Shown here in pieces: positions 42,464 to 51,596 of a stretch of 64,000 bases of DNA. Position 1 is the stretch's first letter; the number at the start of each line of letters is the position of its first letter. The position numbers and the translations under genes were made by a program. This DNA comes from Myxococcales bacterium 68-20 (GTDB taxonomy: Bacteria; Myxococcota_A; Polyangia; Polyangiales; Polyangiaceae): NCBI GenBank assembly GCA_001899635.1, contig MKVQ01000005.1, positions 186,001-250,000 on the forward strand, written 5' to 3'. Below the pieces are notes generated by a model that made no database searches, was not told where the DNA came from, and saw nothing but the letters and a program-made list of their open reading frames with translations.

Positions 42464-42566
42464 CGTTCCCGGCCGTGCGAACAGAAGACCTGGCCATCGA
42501 ACGCACCGTTGCACTCTCGCGACAATCGGGCGGTCGCGGCCATCGCAGGCGCGCGACCGCGCGTCG

Positions 42567-43547
42567 TCAGAGCCGCCGGAGCGACGACATCGGGAACGGG
42601 CGCCAGAACGGCGTCTCGACGACCGCCGCGCCGGGCTCGATGATGAACCAAGGCGATCCGCCGTTCGCGAGGACCTGGAAGCTCTGCGCTGGCATGTAGC
42701 TCTGGCCGATGAGAAGCGCCGTCCGACCGCGCTCGTCCTTCGCCACGTCGAGGATGAGCACCGCGTGGCCGAACGGCACTCCGCTCAGCACGAAGAAGTC
42801 GCCCGCCGTCATCTCCGACGGCGAGGCCACCTTCTTCCCGTCACGCTCGAGCGACGCCGTGCCTGCCCACGAGAAGACGTCGTCGAGCCAGCCGCGGAAG
42901 AGCGCGTGGTCGTCCTTCTTCGCAGGAGCGGCACGCCGGATGGCGATGTCCTTCCCGGCGAGGAACGCGCGATCACCGGCGACGTAGCCGCGATACGAGA
43001 GGGGCTGGCCGGAGACGGCGCGGTAGGTGATGTCGCGCTCTCCGCGACCGTAGCGCCACTCGGCGTGGAGCCGGATGATCGCGTCGGCACATTGCTGGAG
43101 GTCCTTCGCGCCGATGTCGATGTCGGCCACCGCCACGATCCCGGGATGGCGGCCGCCGTCGTAGAGCTTGTTGCCTCGGTAGTCGACGACCGGCGCGCCT
43201 TCGGCCTGGAGCGGGAGCGAGCGCAGGAACTCGGCGAAGCTCCCTCGCGCCACGTCGACGCGCGTGAAGCCTGCAGGCGGCGAACGGAAGCGCCCGTCGA
43301 GACGATCCACCGGTGCACTGGCGCGCGGCCCCCACGGATAGACGGCCGTGACGGGCGGGAGCGACGCCGCGACGTCGGACGGCGCCGTCGGCGCCGGCGG
43401 CGTCGCGGGCGCGTTCGCCGGCTGGCTCGTGGTGCTCGCAGGCGCGTTCGACGCTGCGGGGGCGGGCGCCTTCGCAGGCTCGTTCCGGGCCTCGGACCTG
43501 CTGCAGGCCGTGAGGAGCGCGATCAGGAGAAGGGCGCGAAAGCGCAT
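42567..43547 (-). CDS. DUF4846-family lipoprotein
   Basis: MRFRALLLIALLTAC is a short lipoprotein signal (lipobox LLTAC), followed by 55 residues rich in Ala/Pro/Thr. The remaining 265 residues match the DUF4846 pattern as I remember it: PPAGFTRVDVARGSFAEFLR, LPLQAEGAPVVDY, VAVADIDIGAKDLQQCADAI (then IRLHAEW) and GDFFVLSGVPFGHAVLILDV. The histidine and cysteine in these blocks might be catalytic but no activity is known to me. CCTCCCC precedes the ATG at 43547, with TAGAGT 13 bases upstream. Confidence 0.82.
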   Translation of the reverse strand: MRFRALLLIALLTACSRSEARNEPAKAPAPAASNAPASTTSQPANAPATPPAPTAPSDVAASLPPVTAVYPWGPRASAPVDRLDGRFRSPPAGFTRVDVARGSFAEFLRSLPLQAEGAPVVDYRGNKLYDGGRHPGIVAVADIDIGAKDLQQCADAIIRLHAEWRYGRGERDITYRAVSGQPLSYRGYVAGDRAFLAGKDIAIRRAAPAKKDDHALFRGWLDDVFSWAGTASLERDGKKVASPSEMTAGDFFVLSGVPFGHAVLILDVAKDERGRTALLIGQSYMPAQSFQVLANGGSPWFIIEPGAAVVETPFWRPFPMSSLRRL

Positions 43548-43718
43548 GGGGAGGCCCCTCACTCTACCCGGTCCACGTCGATACGGCCGAACGGATCCCG
43601 CGTACGTGAATGCGTGTTGCGTCGTGTGCATGCCGAACCATCGTTCGAGGTCCGCGATCCGTGACCGACATGGCACCGGCGCTCGCGGGTCGGCGCACGA
43701 CCGCGACGAGCTCATCCG

Positions 43719-44669
43719 TCAATCCCGCGTCGCGGCCGGGCTCACGTGGGCGGGAGGCACCGCACGGGCCTCTGCCTTGCCCTCGGAGATGTTGTCGAAG
43801 CGACGCGTGGTCGGGTACGCGAACCCCACGCTTTCGAGCTTCGAGAAGGCGTCGAGGACCTCCTCCCAGATCTCGGAGGCCGAGCTCCGGCGCAAGCGAG
43901 ACTTGCAGAGATAGCGCATCGTGAGGCGCACGCCGTTCTCGACGACGGTGGTCCAGACCGCCGGCGTGAGCTTGGGGAACTTGATGTGGAGCGTGTGGGC
44001 GGCCTGATCGACGCGCGCCTTCACCTCGTCGTCGATCGTCCGCGACTGGCGGACCAGGATCGCCTCGAGCGTCTGCTTCGCCGTTCGCCAGTCGCTCTCG
44101 AACGTCACCGTCAGCTCGAGCTCGTTCCAGATGTAACCGAACGCCTCGTCGTAGTTGGCGATCGTGTTCTTGAAGACGAAGCCGTTGGGGACGTGCAGGA
44201 TCCGACCGGTGCCCTGATCGGCGTGGACCCAGTTGCCGACTTCGAGCATCACGAAGCGGAGCGGCCGGATGTCGACGACGTCGCCGATCTGCGTGCCGAC
44301 CTGGATCCGATCGCCGACGCGGAAGGGACGCCGGAGGAGGATGAACAACCAACCGGCGATGTTCGTCAGCGGATCCTGAAGGGCGATCGCGATCCCCGCC
44401 GACAGGAGGCCGAAGTACGTGGCGATGCCGCTGATCCCCTGGATCCAGAGGCGTGCGACAGCGACGATCGCCACCGCGCCGAGCACGTAGCCACTGACTC
44501 GCGACATCTGGAAGCGGGCGGCCGAGTCATCGACGGTGCGCGCGACCAGCCGGCGGCTAAGCCTCCCGAGCACGAGCCAGAGCGCGATCACCGCGACGGT
44601 GCCGGCGATCCGCCCGAGCGTCTCTACTGGAATCCCGAGCGCCGCGGAGAGGCGATCCACGCTATCCAT
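43719..44669 (-). CDS. mscS: Small-conductance mechanosensitive channel, MscS family
   Basis: 316 residues. Two or three N-terminal hydrophobic helices, then the pore helix and beta domain signature GLLSAGIAIALQDPLTNIAG and RPFRVGDRIQVGTQIGDVVD followed by HVPNGFVFKNTIANY. The C-terminal part is a typical MscS alpha/beta vestibule. Releases solutes under hypo-osmotic shock. TATCCT (complement of 44679-44684) lies 9 bases before the ATG, so a short leader is likely. The group II intron starts its 3' end about 95 bases upstream. Confidence 0.92.
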   Translation of the reverse strand: MDSVDRLSAALGIPVETLGRIAGTVAVIALWLVLGRLSRRLVARTVDDSAARFQMSRVSGYVLGAVAIVAVARLWIQGISGIATYFGLLSAGIAIALQDPLTNIAGWLFILLRRPFRVGDRIQVGTQIGDVVDIRPLRFVMLEVGNWVHADQGTGRILHVPNGFVFKNTIANYDEAFGYIWNELELTVTFESDWRTAKQTLEAILVRQSRTIDDEVKARVDQAAHTLHIKFPKLTPAVWTTVVENGVRLTMRYLCKSRLRRSSASEIWEEVLDAFSKLESVGFAYPTTRRFDNISEGKAEARAVPPAHVSPAATRD

Positions 44670-44803
44670 CCAGCGCGCAGGATACTCGAATGGGCGGACG
44701 CCGATCGTAGGGACTGGATCACCGATCCAATGCAGTTCGGATGAACAGAGCGAGAAAATTCAAGTCGGGTAGCCCCGGGAGGTCGCCCACCCGGAGCCCC
44801 CAC

Positions 44804-44837
44804 AGATCCGGACGTGCGGAACTACCGCATCCGGCTC
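44804..44837 (-). other. Group II intron domain V
   Basis: 34 bases on the minus strand: GAGCCGGATGCGGTAG, then TTCCGCACGTCCGGATCT. The arms GAGCCGGATGCGG and CCGCACGTCCGGATCT pair with the two-base bulge expected of domain V, around a four-base loop. Forty bases later the intron ends. Confidence 0.9.
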
Positions 44838-44854
44838 CTCGTGCGGCAGGTTCG

Positions 44855-46204
44855 CTAGGCGCGGAGGGAACGCAGTTTCGTGACTGCGGGAGTCGGCAGC
44901 GGGTGGTGAGCTTCGAGCTTCCTCATCCGTGCCCAGGTCACCCGGGCCCGTTGCGACCGGCGGTTGAGCCACGATCGCCAGGTCCGGTAGACCGCCTTGC
45001 CGAAGCGCCAGAGTGCCGTCGCGTTGCCCACGACCCCGAAGTAATTGTAGTGCCCTCGGAGCTTGCGCGTGAGTACGGCGCATTGATCGGCGACGGGCGT
45101 GTGGCGATAGCGTCGGCACCAGTCTCCGATCCGCTTCACCGCCGCGCTGAAGCGGCTCTTCGCCGTCTTCAGCATGACCACCCAGTAGCCTTTCCCTGAC
45201 CGCGCCCAGTGGTGGGTGAATCCGAGGAAGTCGAAGCTGCTTGCTCCGCCGTTTCCGCCCTCGTCGTCCTTGTCAGACGTCGAGCTCGAGTGCGTGAAGC
45301 GTACGAGCTTCGTCTTCACCGGATGCAGCGTCAGCCCGTACTTGCCGAATCGCTTCGGCAGTACGTCCAGGACTTTGCGTGCATCATCTTCCCGCTTGAA
45401 GATGATGATGAAGTCGTCGGCGTAGCGGACCAGCTCAGCTCGGCCCTTCAGTCGCGGCTTCACCTCGCGCTCGAACCATCGGTCGAGCACTTCGTGCAGG
45501 TAGATGTTCGCCAGGATCGGCGAGATCACGCCGCCCTGTGGTGTCCCGGCTTCGGGGTGTTGGAGCTCGAGGCCCTCCATCACCCCGGCGTTCAGCCATT
45601 TCCCGATGTAACGGATCAGCGACCCGTCGCCTATCCGTCGGGCCAGCGCCTCCCGCAGGTGGGCGTGGTCCAGCGTGTCGAAGAAACGCTGGATGTCCAC
45701 CTCCAGGATCCATCCGCCGCGCATGCTCATCGTCGCTTCGCGCAACGCTTTCAGTGCATCATGCGTTGAGCGACCGGGGCGGAAGCCATACGAGCAGTCC
45801 AGAAACTCCTGCTCGTACACAGCCTCCAGCACCATCGCGACCGCGCGCTGCAGGATCTTGTCCTCGAAGGTTGGAATGCCGATTGGGCGCGTGCGCCCGT
45901 CGCTCTTCGGGATGTTGACTCTGCGGACCGGTGGGGCCCGATACGTCCCCGCCTTCGCCCGCTCGTAGAGCGAGCGAAGGTTCTTGTCCAGGTCGCGTGC
46001 GTAGTCGTCCGCTGAAACGCCGTCGACGCCCTTCGCCCCGTCCTTCCGGGTGCGTCGGTGCGCCTCCTTCAGCCAGTCGACGTCGATGTGATGCGCGAGC
46101 GTGCGCAGCGCCATGTCCGGCGCTTCTCTCGCCCGTTTCGCTATCCGTTCGAGTTTCGTTGAGACAGTTTGTGAGGGCGGTGCCTCTTCCATCTTTCCTG
46201 CCAA
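44855..46204 (-). CDS. ltrA: Group II intron-encoded reverse transcriptase/maturase
   Basis: 449 residues. Reverse transcriptase blocks are complete: RVNIPKSDGRTRPIGIPTFE, YGFRPGRSTHDALKAL, GWILEVDIQRFFDTLDH, GTPQGGVISPILANIYL and the catalytic RYADDFIII. The maturase X domain follows (RKLRGHYNYFGVVGN, WLNRRSQRARVTW). There is no C-terminal HNH endonuclease, so target cleavage would depend on replication forks or the hairpin target, as for bacterial class C introns. ATG at 46204; a short in-frame extension is not needed. Confidence 0.95.
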   Translation of the reverse strand: MAGKMEEAPPSQTVSTKLERIAKRAREAPDMALRTLAHHIDVDWLKEAHRRTRKDGAKGVDGVSADDYARDLDKNLRSLYERAKAGTYRAPPVRRVNIPKSDGRTRPIGIPTFEDKILQRAVAMVLEAVYEQEFLDCSYGFRPGRSTHDALKALREATMSMRGGWILEVDIQRFFDTLDHAHLREALARRIGDGSLIRYIGKWLNAGVMEGLELQHPEAGTPQGGVISPILANIYLHEVLDRWFEREVKPRLKGRAELVRYADDFIIIFKREDDARKVLDVLPKRFGKYGLTLHPVKTKLVRFTHSSSTSDKDDEGGNGGASSFDFLGFTHHWARSGKGYWVVMLKTAKSRFSAAVKRIGDWCRRYRHTPVADQCAVLTRKLRGHYNYFGVVGNATALWRFGKAVYRTWRSWLNRRSQRARVTWARMRKLEAHHPLPTPAVTKLRSLRA

Positions 46205-46670
46205 CGGTTCTGCTTCACGGCGCCGCCTTCCCTTCGGCGGGTCCCTCCGGAGAAGGTTCCCCGCGTTCTTCGGTACTACGCAGCGCTCCGACTTCCCGCC
46301 GACCGTCCTTTGGCGCTTCGTTGCCTTCGCACCTCAGTACCGCCCTCTCCGGCGGAGTCGTCGGGATCTCCCAAGTTCCTGAGGAGCCCTCGCATACGTG
46401 CCCCGCTCTATGACCCCGGTGGAGCTGCTCGCGCAGTGCTGCCTTCCGCCTTCCTGACGGCGTCGGCCTCCACGTATGGTTCTCGGAGCTCGATCACGCG
46501 GCCCACATGCTCGCTGTCTACGCTTCACCGCCGCGGTCACCCGCGTCGCTGCAAGACTCGCTTCCCGCTGTCCCGTGTGGGCTTTGTCGGGGTGACGTCC
46601 AGCGTCACGGGGCTCCGGGTGAGGTTTAGATCTTCGTGTTCACCTCCTCACTCGGGCTTGCTTGGCGCAC

Positions 46671-46740
46671 CAGGAAGACGAGAAGGCGGGAAGAGGCTTT
46701 GATCAATGAAGTCCTTCTCGTCTTCCCGCCTTCCTGTTTC
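46671..46740. repeat. Dispersed palindromic repeat, copy interrupted by the intron
   Basis: CAGGAAGACGAGAAGGCGGGAAGAG on the left is mirrored, with G-T and A-C exchanges, by CTTCTCGTCTTCCCGCCTTCCTG on the right around TTTGATCAATGAA. The first 13 bases of the unit (CGAGAAAATTCAA) were moved to 44751-44763 by the intron. Across the shared length it resembles the copy at 10591 at most positions. The arms are built of GAAGRCGR octamers. Confidence 0.85.
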
Positions 46741-46792
46741 TCTCCCTGACGCGGACGTCCTAGCTGAACGGCATTGGAGTACGACCGCAACC

Positions 46793-46828
46793 GTCGAGCC
46801 GGTCGAGCCGGTCGAGCCGGTCGAGCCG
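46793..46828. repeat. Four perfect tandem copies of GTCGAGCCG
   Basis: A 9-base unit repeated four times without error just before the candidate start codons of the lipoprotein gene. In the coding frame it would give Arg-Ala-Gly repeats, out of keeping with a signal peptide, so it is treated as non-coding leader. Copy number could vary between strains. Confidence 0.7.
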
Positions 46829-46848
46829 TGATGATACCGTCTTCCTCG

Positions 46849-47403
46849 ATGCGCTCGTGTCCGGCGACCTCGTTCGGCTCGAAGACGTCGCGCGTGCAGC
46901 GGCCGGGTGCGCTGCTCCTCGTGCTGCTCGCGGCATGCGGCGGCGATCCGAGCCGTCGCTCCGCTGAAGCGCCCCGCGCGGCCGAAGGCAACGGAGCGGC
47001 CCTCGAGGCTCCGGCCCCGATGTCGTCCGCTTCCGCCATGCCCTCGGGCGCGCCGAGCGCGGGCATGACGTCAGGCACGCCGTGCATCGTCGTTCAGGGC
47101 GAGTACGGCGGCACCACGGTATCGGTCGAGGGCGTGCTCATCGCCGCAACGAGCACACGAGGGATGTCGACTCCCCTCGCCCTTCGGCTGACCGGACCGC
47201 GCTGTGTGATCGGCCTCCCGCGCGCCTCGGTCCTCACCGAGGTCGCGATCGCGACCGCCGGTCCCGACCTGCGACCGTTCCTCGATACGCGCGTCCGCAT
47301 CACCGGCGAAGCGGTCGGCGGCGCGAGCGATCTCGGAGGTCCCGCCGTCGTGATCCTCGCGAAGGACGTCGCTCGCCTCGAGCCGAAGGCCACCGAGCCC
47401 TGA
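46849..47403 (+). CDS. Putative lipoprotein with an OB-like (DUF4431-like) domain
   Basis: A signal of the form MRSCPATSFGSKTSRVQRPG followed by ALLLVLLAAC gives a lipobox at LLAAC. After a Ser/Ala/Pro linker, residues about 85-180 look like a small beta barrel: VSVEGVLIAATSTRGMSTPL, ALRLTGPRCVIGLP, LDTRVRITGEAVGG. LxLxxPxCVxG is reminiscent of DUF4431 proteins. Start uncertain: ATG at 46849 is preferred, ATG at 46831 (six residues longer, directly after the 9-base repeats) is possible. Confidence 0.65.
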   Translation: MRSCPATSFGSKTSRVQRPGALLLVLLAACGGDPSRRSAEAPRAAEGNGAALEAPAPMSSASAMPSGAPSAGMTSGTPCIVVQGEYGGTTVSVEGVLIAATSTRGMSTPLALRLTGPRCVIGLPRASVLTEVAIATAGPDLRPFLDTRVRITGEAVGGASDLGGPAVVILAKDVARLEPKATEP

Positions 47404-47568
47404 TCCACATCATGGCCGGCGCCGCGGCCAGCTCGATGACGTCGAGCTCCGACCTATGAGGCGCGAGCTCCGCTGACGTCGCGGGCTCGCATGGGTCGAG
47501 CTGATCCGAGCCGACGCGCGGTCCGCCTGGCGCGCGCTCTGCACTCGTCGCCGGCGGAGGAATCGACC

Positions 47569-48048
47569 ATGCACCGTACCCCGCTCGCCCTCGCAGCCGT
47601 CCCCGTCATCCTCGCGCTGGTGTCCGCCTGCAAGCACGAGGATGGCCGGCCCGCGACCACCGTGACCACCAGCGGGACGCTCGAGGCCGTCCGCGCGGCG
47701 AGCACGCCCGACCCCACCACCGAGAAGGAACGGTCGGCGGGTCGAATCGCGGCAGCGCTATGCAACCAGGAGCGCCTGTGCGTGAGCGCAGAGCTGCCCA
47801 ACGTGAGCCCCGAGGCAACTCTGCTCAGCGAGGCGGCCTGCATCGCGGAGCTCCAGCCCCTAGCGAGAGACAGCGTCGAGTCGTGGGACTGCTCCCCCGC
47901 CGTCGCGCGGGCCGGGTTCAAGGAGTGCCTCGCGGCCGTGAGCGCGGAGATCCGCTGCCGTGACGTCTTGCTCGGTGAGGCAAGCCCGGTCGTCGAATGC
48001 CGCCCCTCGAGCATCTGTCACAAGGGTCAGGGCATCGTGAGCCGGTGA
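47569..48048 (+). CDS. Cysteine-containing lipoprotein (DUF6184-like)
   Basis: MHRTPLALAAVPVILALVSAC is a clear lipoprotein signal. The mature part has the cysteine spacing RIAAALCNQERLC, AACIAELQPL, SWDCSPAVARAGFKECLAAV and IRCRD, the pattern I recall from DUF6184 lipoproteins found in myxobacteria, sometimes near natural-product genes. The ATG at 47569 has GGAGGA 8 bases upstream. No biosynthetic genes are next to it here. Confidence 0.75.
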   Translation: MHRTPLALAAVPVILALVSACKHEDGRPATTVTTSGTLEAVRAASTPDPTTEKERSAGRIAAALCNQERLCVSAELPNVSPEATLLSEAACIAELQPLARDSVESWDCSPAVARAGFKECLAAVSAEIRCRDVLLGEASPVVECRPSSICHKGQGIVSR

Positions 48049-48305
48049 ACGCTTCGCGCCGGCGCTCGCGCTCCCGCATCCCGAGCTGCCCGAGCGCGGC
48101 GCTCCGCCGTGGAGCGGGCTCGTCGCGTCGATCGGCGACGCGGTCCGGTGACAACGATCCGCGCCGCCTCGGCGACGCGTTCGGTGACGCGGGCACGGGT
48201 GACGAGATCGATCCGCGCCGGCACCGGCGATGCGTTGGCGGCGCAGGCAAGCGGCCACATCGGTCGAGCTCTCCTTCGAAGCGGGTCGCCCGCAGAGGTT
48301 GGCGC

Positions 48306-48311
48306 TATCCT
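48306..48311 (+). promoter_or_regulatory. Candidate -10 element (TATCCT)
   Basis: GC-TATCCT ends 6 bases before the ATG pair at 48318/48321. The 250 bases upstream are GC-rich with no gene, so this is the only visible signal for the TPR gene. Confidence 0.4.
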
Positions 48312-48317
48312 TCCAGC

Positions 48318-48971
48318 ATGATGCGGGACGTCTGGACAGGGCTCCGCCCGCTCGCCGCGACGGCGGCCGCGCTGCTGATCCTCGGCTCCGCGCGCCCCGC
48401 CTCGGCGTCGGCATCGAGCGCGCTCGAGCTGGTGCGGAGCGCCCGCGCGCTCGAGCAGACGCACCAGGAGGACCTCGCGCTCCGGCGCTACATGGAAGCG
48501 CTGTCGCTCGATCCGACGTGCGAAGAAGCGTACCTCGGCCTCGGTAGCCTGCGCGCTCGCCGCGGCGATCTCCGCGAGTCGGAGCGTGTCTACTCGGTGG
48601 CGCTGGAGCGCGTACCCGGGCTCCGCGCGGCGCGCCTCGCGCGCGCGTACGTGAGGCGCGCGCTCGGAGCGAACGCCGAGGCGATCGAAGACCTCCTCAC
48701 CGGCGCCGAGGACGACGTGGACACGCTTCGCATCCTCGCCTCCTGGCACGGTGCAGACGGCCAGGCGCCGGCGCAGCTCTCCGTCTGGCGCCGGGTCGCG
48801 GCGCGGGCGGAAGAGATCCGGCACGCAGCGCTGCTCCGCGAGGCCCGGACGATGATCCGCGCGCTCGTGATCCTCGTCGGCACGGCGGATCCGGCAGCCT
48901 CACCGCCGGACGACGGCGAGCGCGGAGTCCGACGGACCATGAGCGTCCTCGCGAAGCGCGGCGGCGCCTGA
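48318..48971 (+). CDS. Exported TPR-repeat protein
   Basis: 217 residues. Signal peptide (MMRDVWTGLRPLAATAAALL to ASASA), then three to four TPR-like helix pairs: LEQTHQEDLALRRYMEALSL, EEAYLGLGSLRARRGDLRES, LRAARLARAYVRRALGANAE. Probably a periplasmic adaptor. The leader is practically absent (see the -10 element). Convergent with the aspartokinase gene, 13 bases apart. Confidence 0.8.
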   Translation: MMRDVWTGLRPLAATAAALLILGSARPASASASSALELVRSARALEQTHQEDLALRRYMEALSLDPTCEEAYLGLGSLRARRGDLRESERVYSVALERVPGLRAARLARAYVRRALGANAEAIEDLLTGAEDDVDTLRILASWHGADGQAPAQLSVWRRVAARAEEIRHAALLREARTMIRALVILVGTADPAASPPDDGERGVRRTMSVLAKRGGA

Positions 48972-48984
48972 CGATCGCCGCGCT

Positions 48985-50214
48985 TCAGCCGACGAACGCG
49001 ACGTGGAGCGCACGCTCGGCACCGGCGAGCCTCGCCGGATCGATCGTCGCCGAGATGCGCAGCGGCCCGGCGGTGAGCGCCGCGGCCGGGAGCGCGCCCT
49101 CGCCGTCGAGGATCGAGAGGAACCTCCCGATCGCCCCGCTCGCGCCGGTGAGCCCGTAGCCGACGACGCTCACGACCGCGTGCGGCCCGCTGAAGGCCGC
49201 GCCGCCGGCGGTCAGACGCTCGATCTCGCGCGCGCAGCGCGACCAGTCCGGGACGTTGAGGAGCGGCACGTGGACGAACACGTCGTCTCCTGCGCCGACG
49301 ACGTCGCCGACGGAGAGCTCGAGCTTCGTCGCGGCATCGAGGAGGGCGGGCAGGCTCTTCGCCGACGTCCGCGCAAGGATCACGTTGGACGCCCCGACGA
49401 TCGCGCGCACGTTCCGGCCCTGATCCGCGCTCCGCGCGACCTCGCCGTCGTCGTGATCGCGCGCGATCGTCTCGCGGCTCGGACCGGCGATCGGGTCGGA
49501 TGTCCTGCGCGCCACGATCGCGACCTTGTTGCGCCGGGCCCACTCGACTGCCTGCGCGTTGACGACCTTCGCGCCGGCCTCGGCCATCTCCGCGAGGACC
49601 GCCAGATCGAGCTCCGGCAAGTGCTTCGGCTCGGCGACGACGCGCGGGTCGGCGGAGTACACGCCGTCGACGTCGCTGTAGATCTCGCATCGCTCCGCGC
49701 CGAGGGCCGCCGCGAGGGCAACCGCCGTCGTGTCGGAGCCGCCACGCCCGAGCGTGGTGATCTCACGCTTGTAGCTCATGCCCTGGTAGCCCGCGACGAT
49801 GACGACCTTGCCACGAGCGAGCTCGTCTTCGATCCGGTGCGGGCGCACCTCGATGATGCGCGCATCGAAGTGGCGATCGTTCGTGAGGATGCCGGACTGG
49901 CTGCCGGTGAAGCTGATCGCGTCGAGCCCACGCGCATGGATCGCGATCGAGAGCAGCGCCATCGTCACGCGCTCGCCGGTCGAGACGAGCATGTCGAGCT
50001 CTCGCCGCGGCGGCTCACCGGTCGCGTCGGCGGACGTAGCCGCCGAGCGACGCGCGAGCGTGATGAGCTCGTCGGTGGTCTTGCCCATCGCGCTGACGAC
50101 CACGACCACGTCGTGGCCGGCGCGCCTCGTCGCCACTACCCGCTCGGCCACCTGCGCGATCTTCTGCACGTCGGCGACCGACGAGCCGCCGAACTTCTGG
50201 ACGATGACCGCCAT
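48985..50214 (-). CDS. lysC: Aspartate kinase
   Basis: First step of the aspartate pathway to Lys, Thr and Met. Kinase core: [64 protein letters not shown] and [16 protein letters not shown]. Two C-terminal ACT domains are present but divergent ([40 protein letters not shown]). 409 residues, normal for a monofunctional enzyme. ATG 50214 has AAGGAG 8 bases upstream. Feedback control by lysine or threonine is likely but the effector cannot be told from sequence by eye. Confidence 0.95.
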   Translation of the reverse strand: MAVIVQKFGGSSVADVQKIAQVAERVVATRRAGHDVVVVVSAMGKTTDELITLARRSAATSADATGEPPRRELDMLVSTGERVTMALLSIAIHARGLDAISFTGSQSGILTNDRHFDARIIEVRPHRIEDELARGKVVIVAGYQGMSYKREITTLGRGGSDTTAVALAAALGAERCEIYSDVDGVYSADPRVVAEPKHLPELDLAVLAEMAEAGAKVVNAQAVEWARRNKVAIVARRTSDPIAGPSRETIARDHDDGEVARSADQGRNVRAIVGASNVILARTSAKSLPALLDAATKLELSVGDVVGAGDDVFVHVPLLNVPDWSRCAREIERLTAGGAAFSGPHAVVSVVGYGLTGASGAIGRFLSILDGEGALPAAALTAGPLRISATIDPARLAGAERALHVAFVG

Positions 50215-50305
50215 GGACCGAGCTCCTTCCGCCGTCTCGCCCGACCGATGACGGCCGGGACTACGGGACCAAGAGCGGCCAGTCTAATCGATCCCGAGGA
50301 GGCGC

Positions 50306-51205
50306 TCAGACGGGTCTGTAGGCTTCGACGCCGAAATTCCCGAACGCAAAGAGGCAACCGCGCGCGCCGTCCCATCGGAGGAACGTCACCGTGCAGGCCT
50401 CACCGTCGTCCTCGGCCTTCGTCCCGCGCGGATCGATCTCCGCGATGATGCGCGCCTCGCCGTCCGGCTGGATCCGGACGATGAAAGCCCGCGCGCGGTC
50501 GGGCGTCGCCAGCGCGACGACCACGCTGCCGCCGGGGACGAACGTGGCGGCCATCGCCCGCCCGCTCGCTTCGAGCCGCTTCCACGCAGCGTCACGGACG
50601 TTCGCCTCGGCGTCCTCCCCCGGAAGCGCGGGCACGCCGCTGTCATCGGCCTCGTCGACCGGAGGAACGTCCGCGGTCGCGCGCGCCCAGGCGCGATCGT
50701 CCCAGCGGAGGTCCTCGTCGGTGGCGATGGCGATGGCTCCGCGGTCGAAGAGGTCCTCGTCCGGGACGTCGCCGTCCTCGTCTGCATCGAGGGCCGGGAG
50801 GTCCTCCTCACGGAGCTCCTCGTCCGCGGCGAGCGGACCTTCCTCGCCGCCGTCGGCGACGAAGGCCTCGTCGGTGGAGATGAGATCCTCGAGGCCGGCC
50901 CGGGTGTCCGCCTCGACATCGTCGAGCACGCTGCCCTCAGGCGCGATCGCCACGTCGAACGCCCCGACGTCGAGCGTCCCGTCCAGCTCGGCGTCGAGGA
51001 GCCAGCCTCCCTCCGCCCCCTCCACCGCGAGCTCGTCGATCGGCGCGTCCTCCCCCGTCGCGTCGTCGAACGCGTCGGTCCCATCCTGCTCCTCGCCCAA
51101 GTCGAGGGCGTCGTGTCCGAGCTCCTCGAGCGTGCCTTCGTCCTCTCCGTCGAGGGCGGGCAAGTCGAGGTCGAAGTCGTCGGCGTTTTCGGGAGACTGG
51201 CGCAT
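50306..51205 (-). CDS. Highly acidic protein with a C-terminal globular domain
   Basis: 299 residues. The first about 205 are extremely rich in Asp and Glu (PALDGEDEGTLEELGHDALD, EEGPLAADEELREEDLPALD) with hardly any Lys. The last about 95 look folded (AAWKRLEASGRAMAATFVPG, VALATPDRARAFIVRIQPDG, VTFLRWDGARGCLFAFGNFG) and could be a beta-sheet domain. ATG at 51205 chosen as the first in the acidic stretch. No family recognised. Such acidic tails can bind basic proteins, nucleoid factors or Ca2+. Confidence 0.72.
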   Translation of the reverse strand: MRQSPENADDFDLDLPALDGEDEGTLEELGHDALDLGEEQDGTDAFDDATGEDAPIDELAVEGAEGGWLLDAELDGTLDVGAFDVAIAPEGSVLDDVEADTRAGLEDLISTDEAFVADGGEEGPLAADEELREEDLPALDADEDGDVPDEDLFDRGAIAIATDEDLRWDDRAWARATADVPPVDEADDSGVPALPGEDAEANVRDAAWKRLEASGRAMAATFVPGGSVVVALATPDRARAFIVRIQPDGEARIIAEIDPRGTKAEDDGEACTVTFLRWDGARGCLFAFGNFGVEAYRPV

Positions 51206-51596
51206 GGGGGTCCGGTCGCAAGAGGCGCGAAGGTGCCAAGAGGACACCTCGGCGGAGTCCCCCATTCGTACCAGGCGAGCTCGCCCTGTCCTAGAGACCT
51301 GGGTGCTCGCGCTCGGCGATCGCGCGGCGCGGCGAGGCCTGCCGGGTACGACGGGAGCTCTCCGGTGGAGCTCGATACGGCTGACCTCTCGTCGTACGTC
51401 CCAGAGCCTCGAGCAGCGGCGGCCGACGTGGGCTGAGCCGCAGGGATGCGTGCGTGCGTGCTGCGGGACCTCACGCGTGGCCGCCGTGAGACAGGGTCGA
51501 TGCCGTCGCGCTCCACGGAAGGCCGTCTTTCACGTCCGGAGGCCGCCGGATCCGTCCCCGGCGCGCGAGGCACGCACGCTGCATCCCTCGGATGCG
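51206..51596. other. Gene-free stretch with one inverted repeat
   Basis: About 390 bases with open frames in several phases but none with a start signal and protein-like content that convinced me. The one clear structure is GTACGACGGGAG (51346-51357) opposite CTCTCGTCGTAC (51386-51397), 11 of 12 pairs, enclosing a GAGCTC direct repeat. It could be an operator or a hairpin upstream of either neighbour. Confidence 0.4.

Larger units (their letters stand above)
44764..46670 (-). mobile_element. Complete group II intron inserted in a dispersed palindromic repeat
   Basis: Minus strand. The 5' end GTGCGCCAAGC begins at 46670 and the 3' end ...CTACCCGAC stops at 44764, 1907 bases in all. Boundaries are confirmed by the target: joining the flanks gives CTTCCTG|TTGAAT, which is exactly what the uninterrupted repeat copy at 10591-10680 has (CTTCCTGTTGAAT on the minus strand). 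A canonical domain V is at 44804-44837, a plausible domain VI follows, and the reverse transcriptase gene fills domain IV. Insertion just behind a hairpin and the lack of an endonuclease domain are features of group IIC introns. Looks intact and possibly mobile. Confidence 0.92.
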
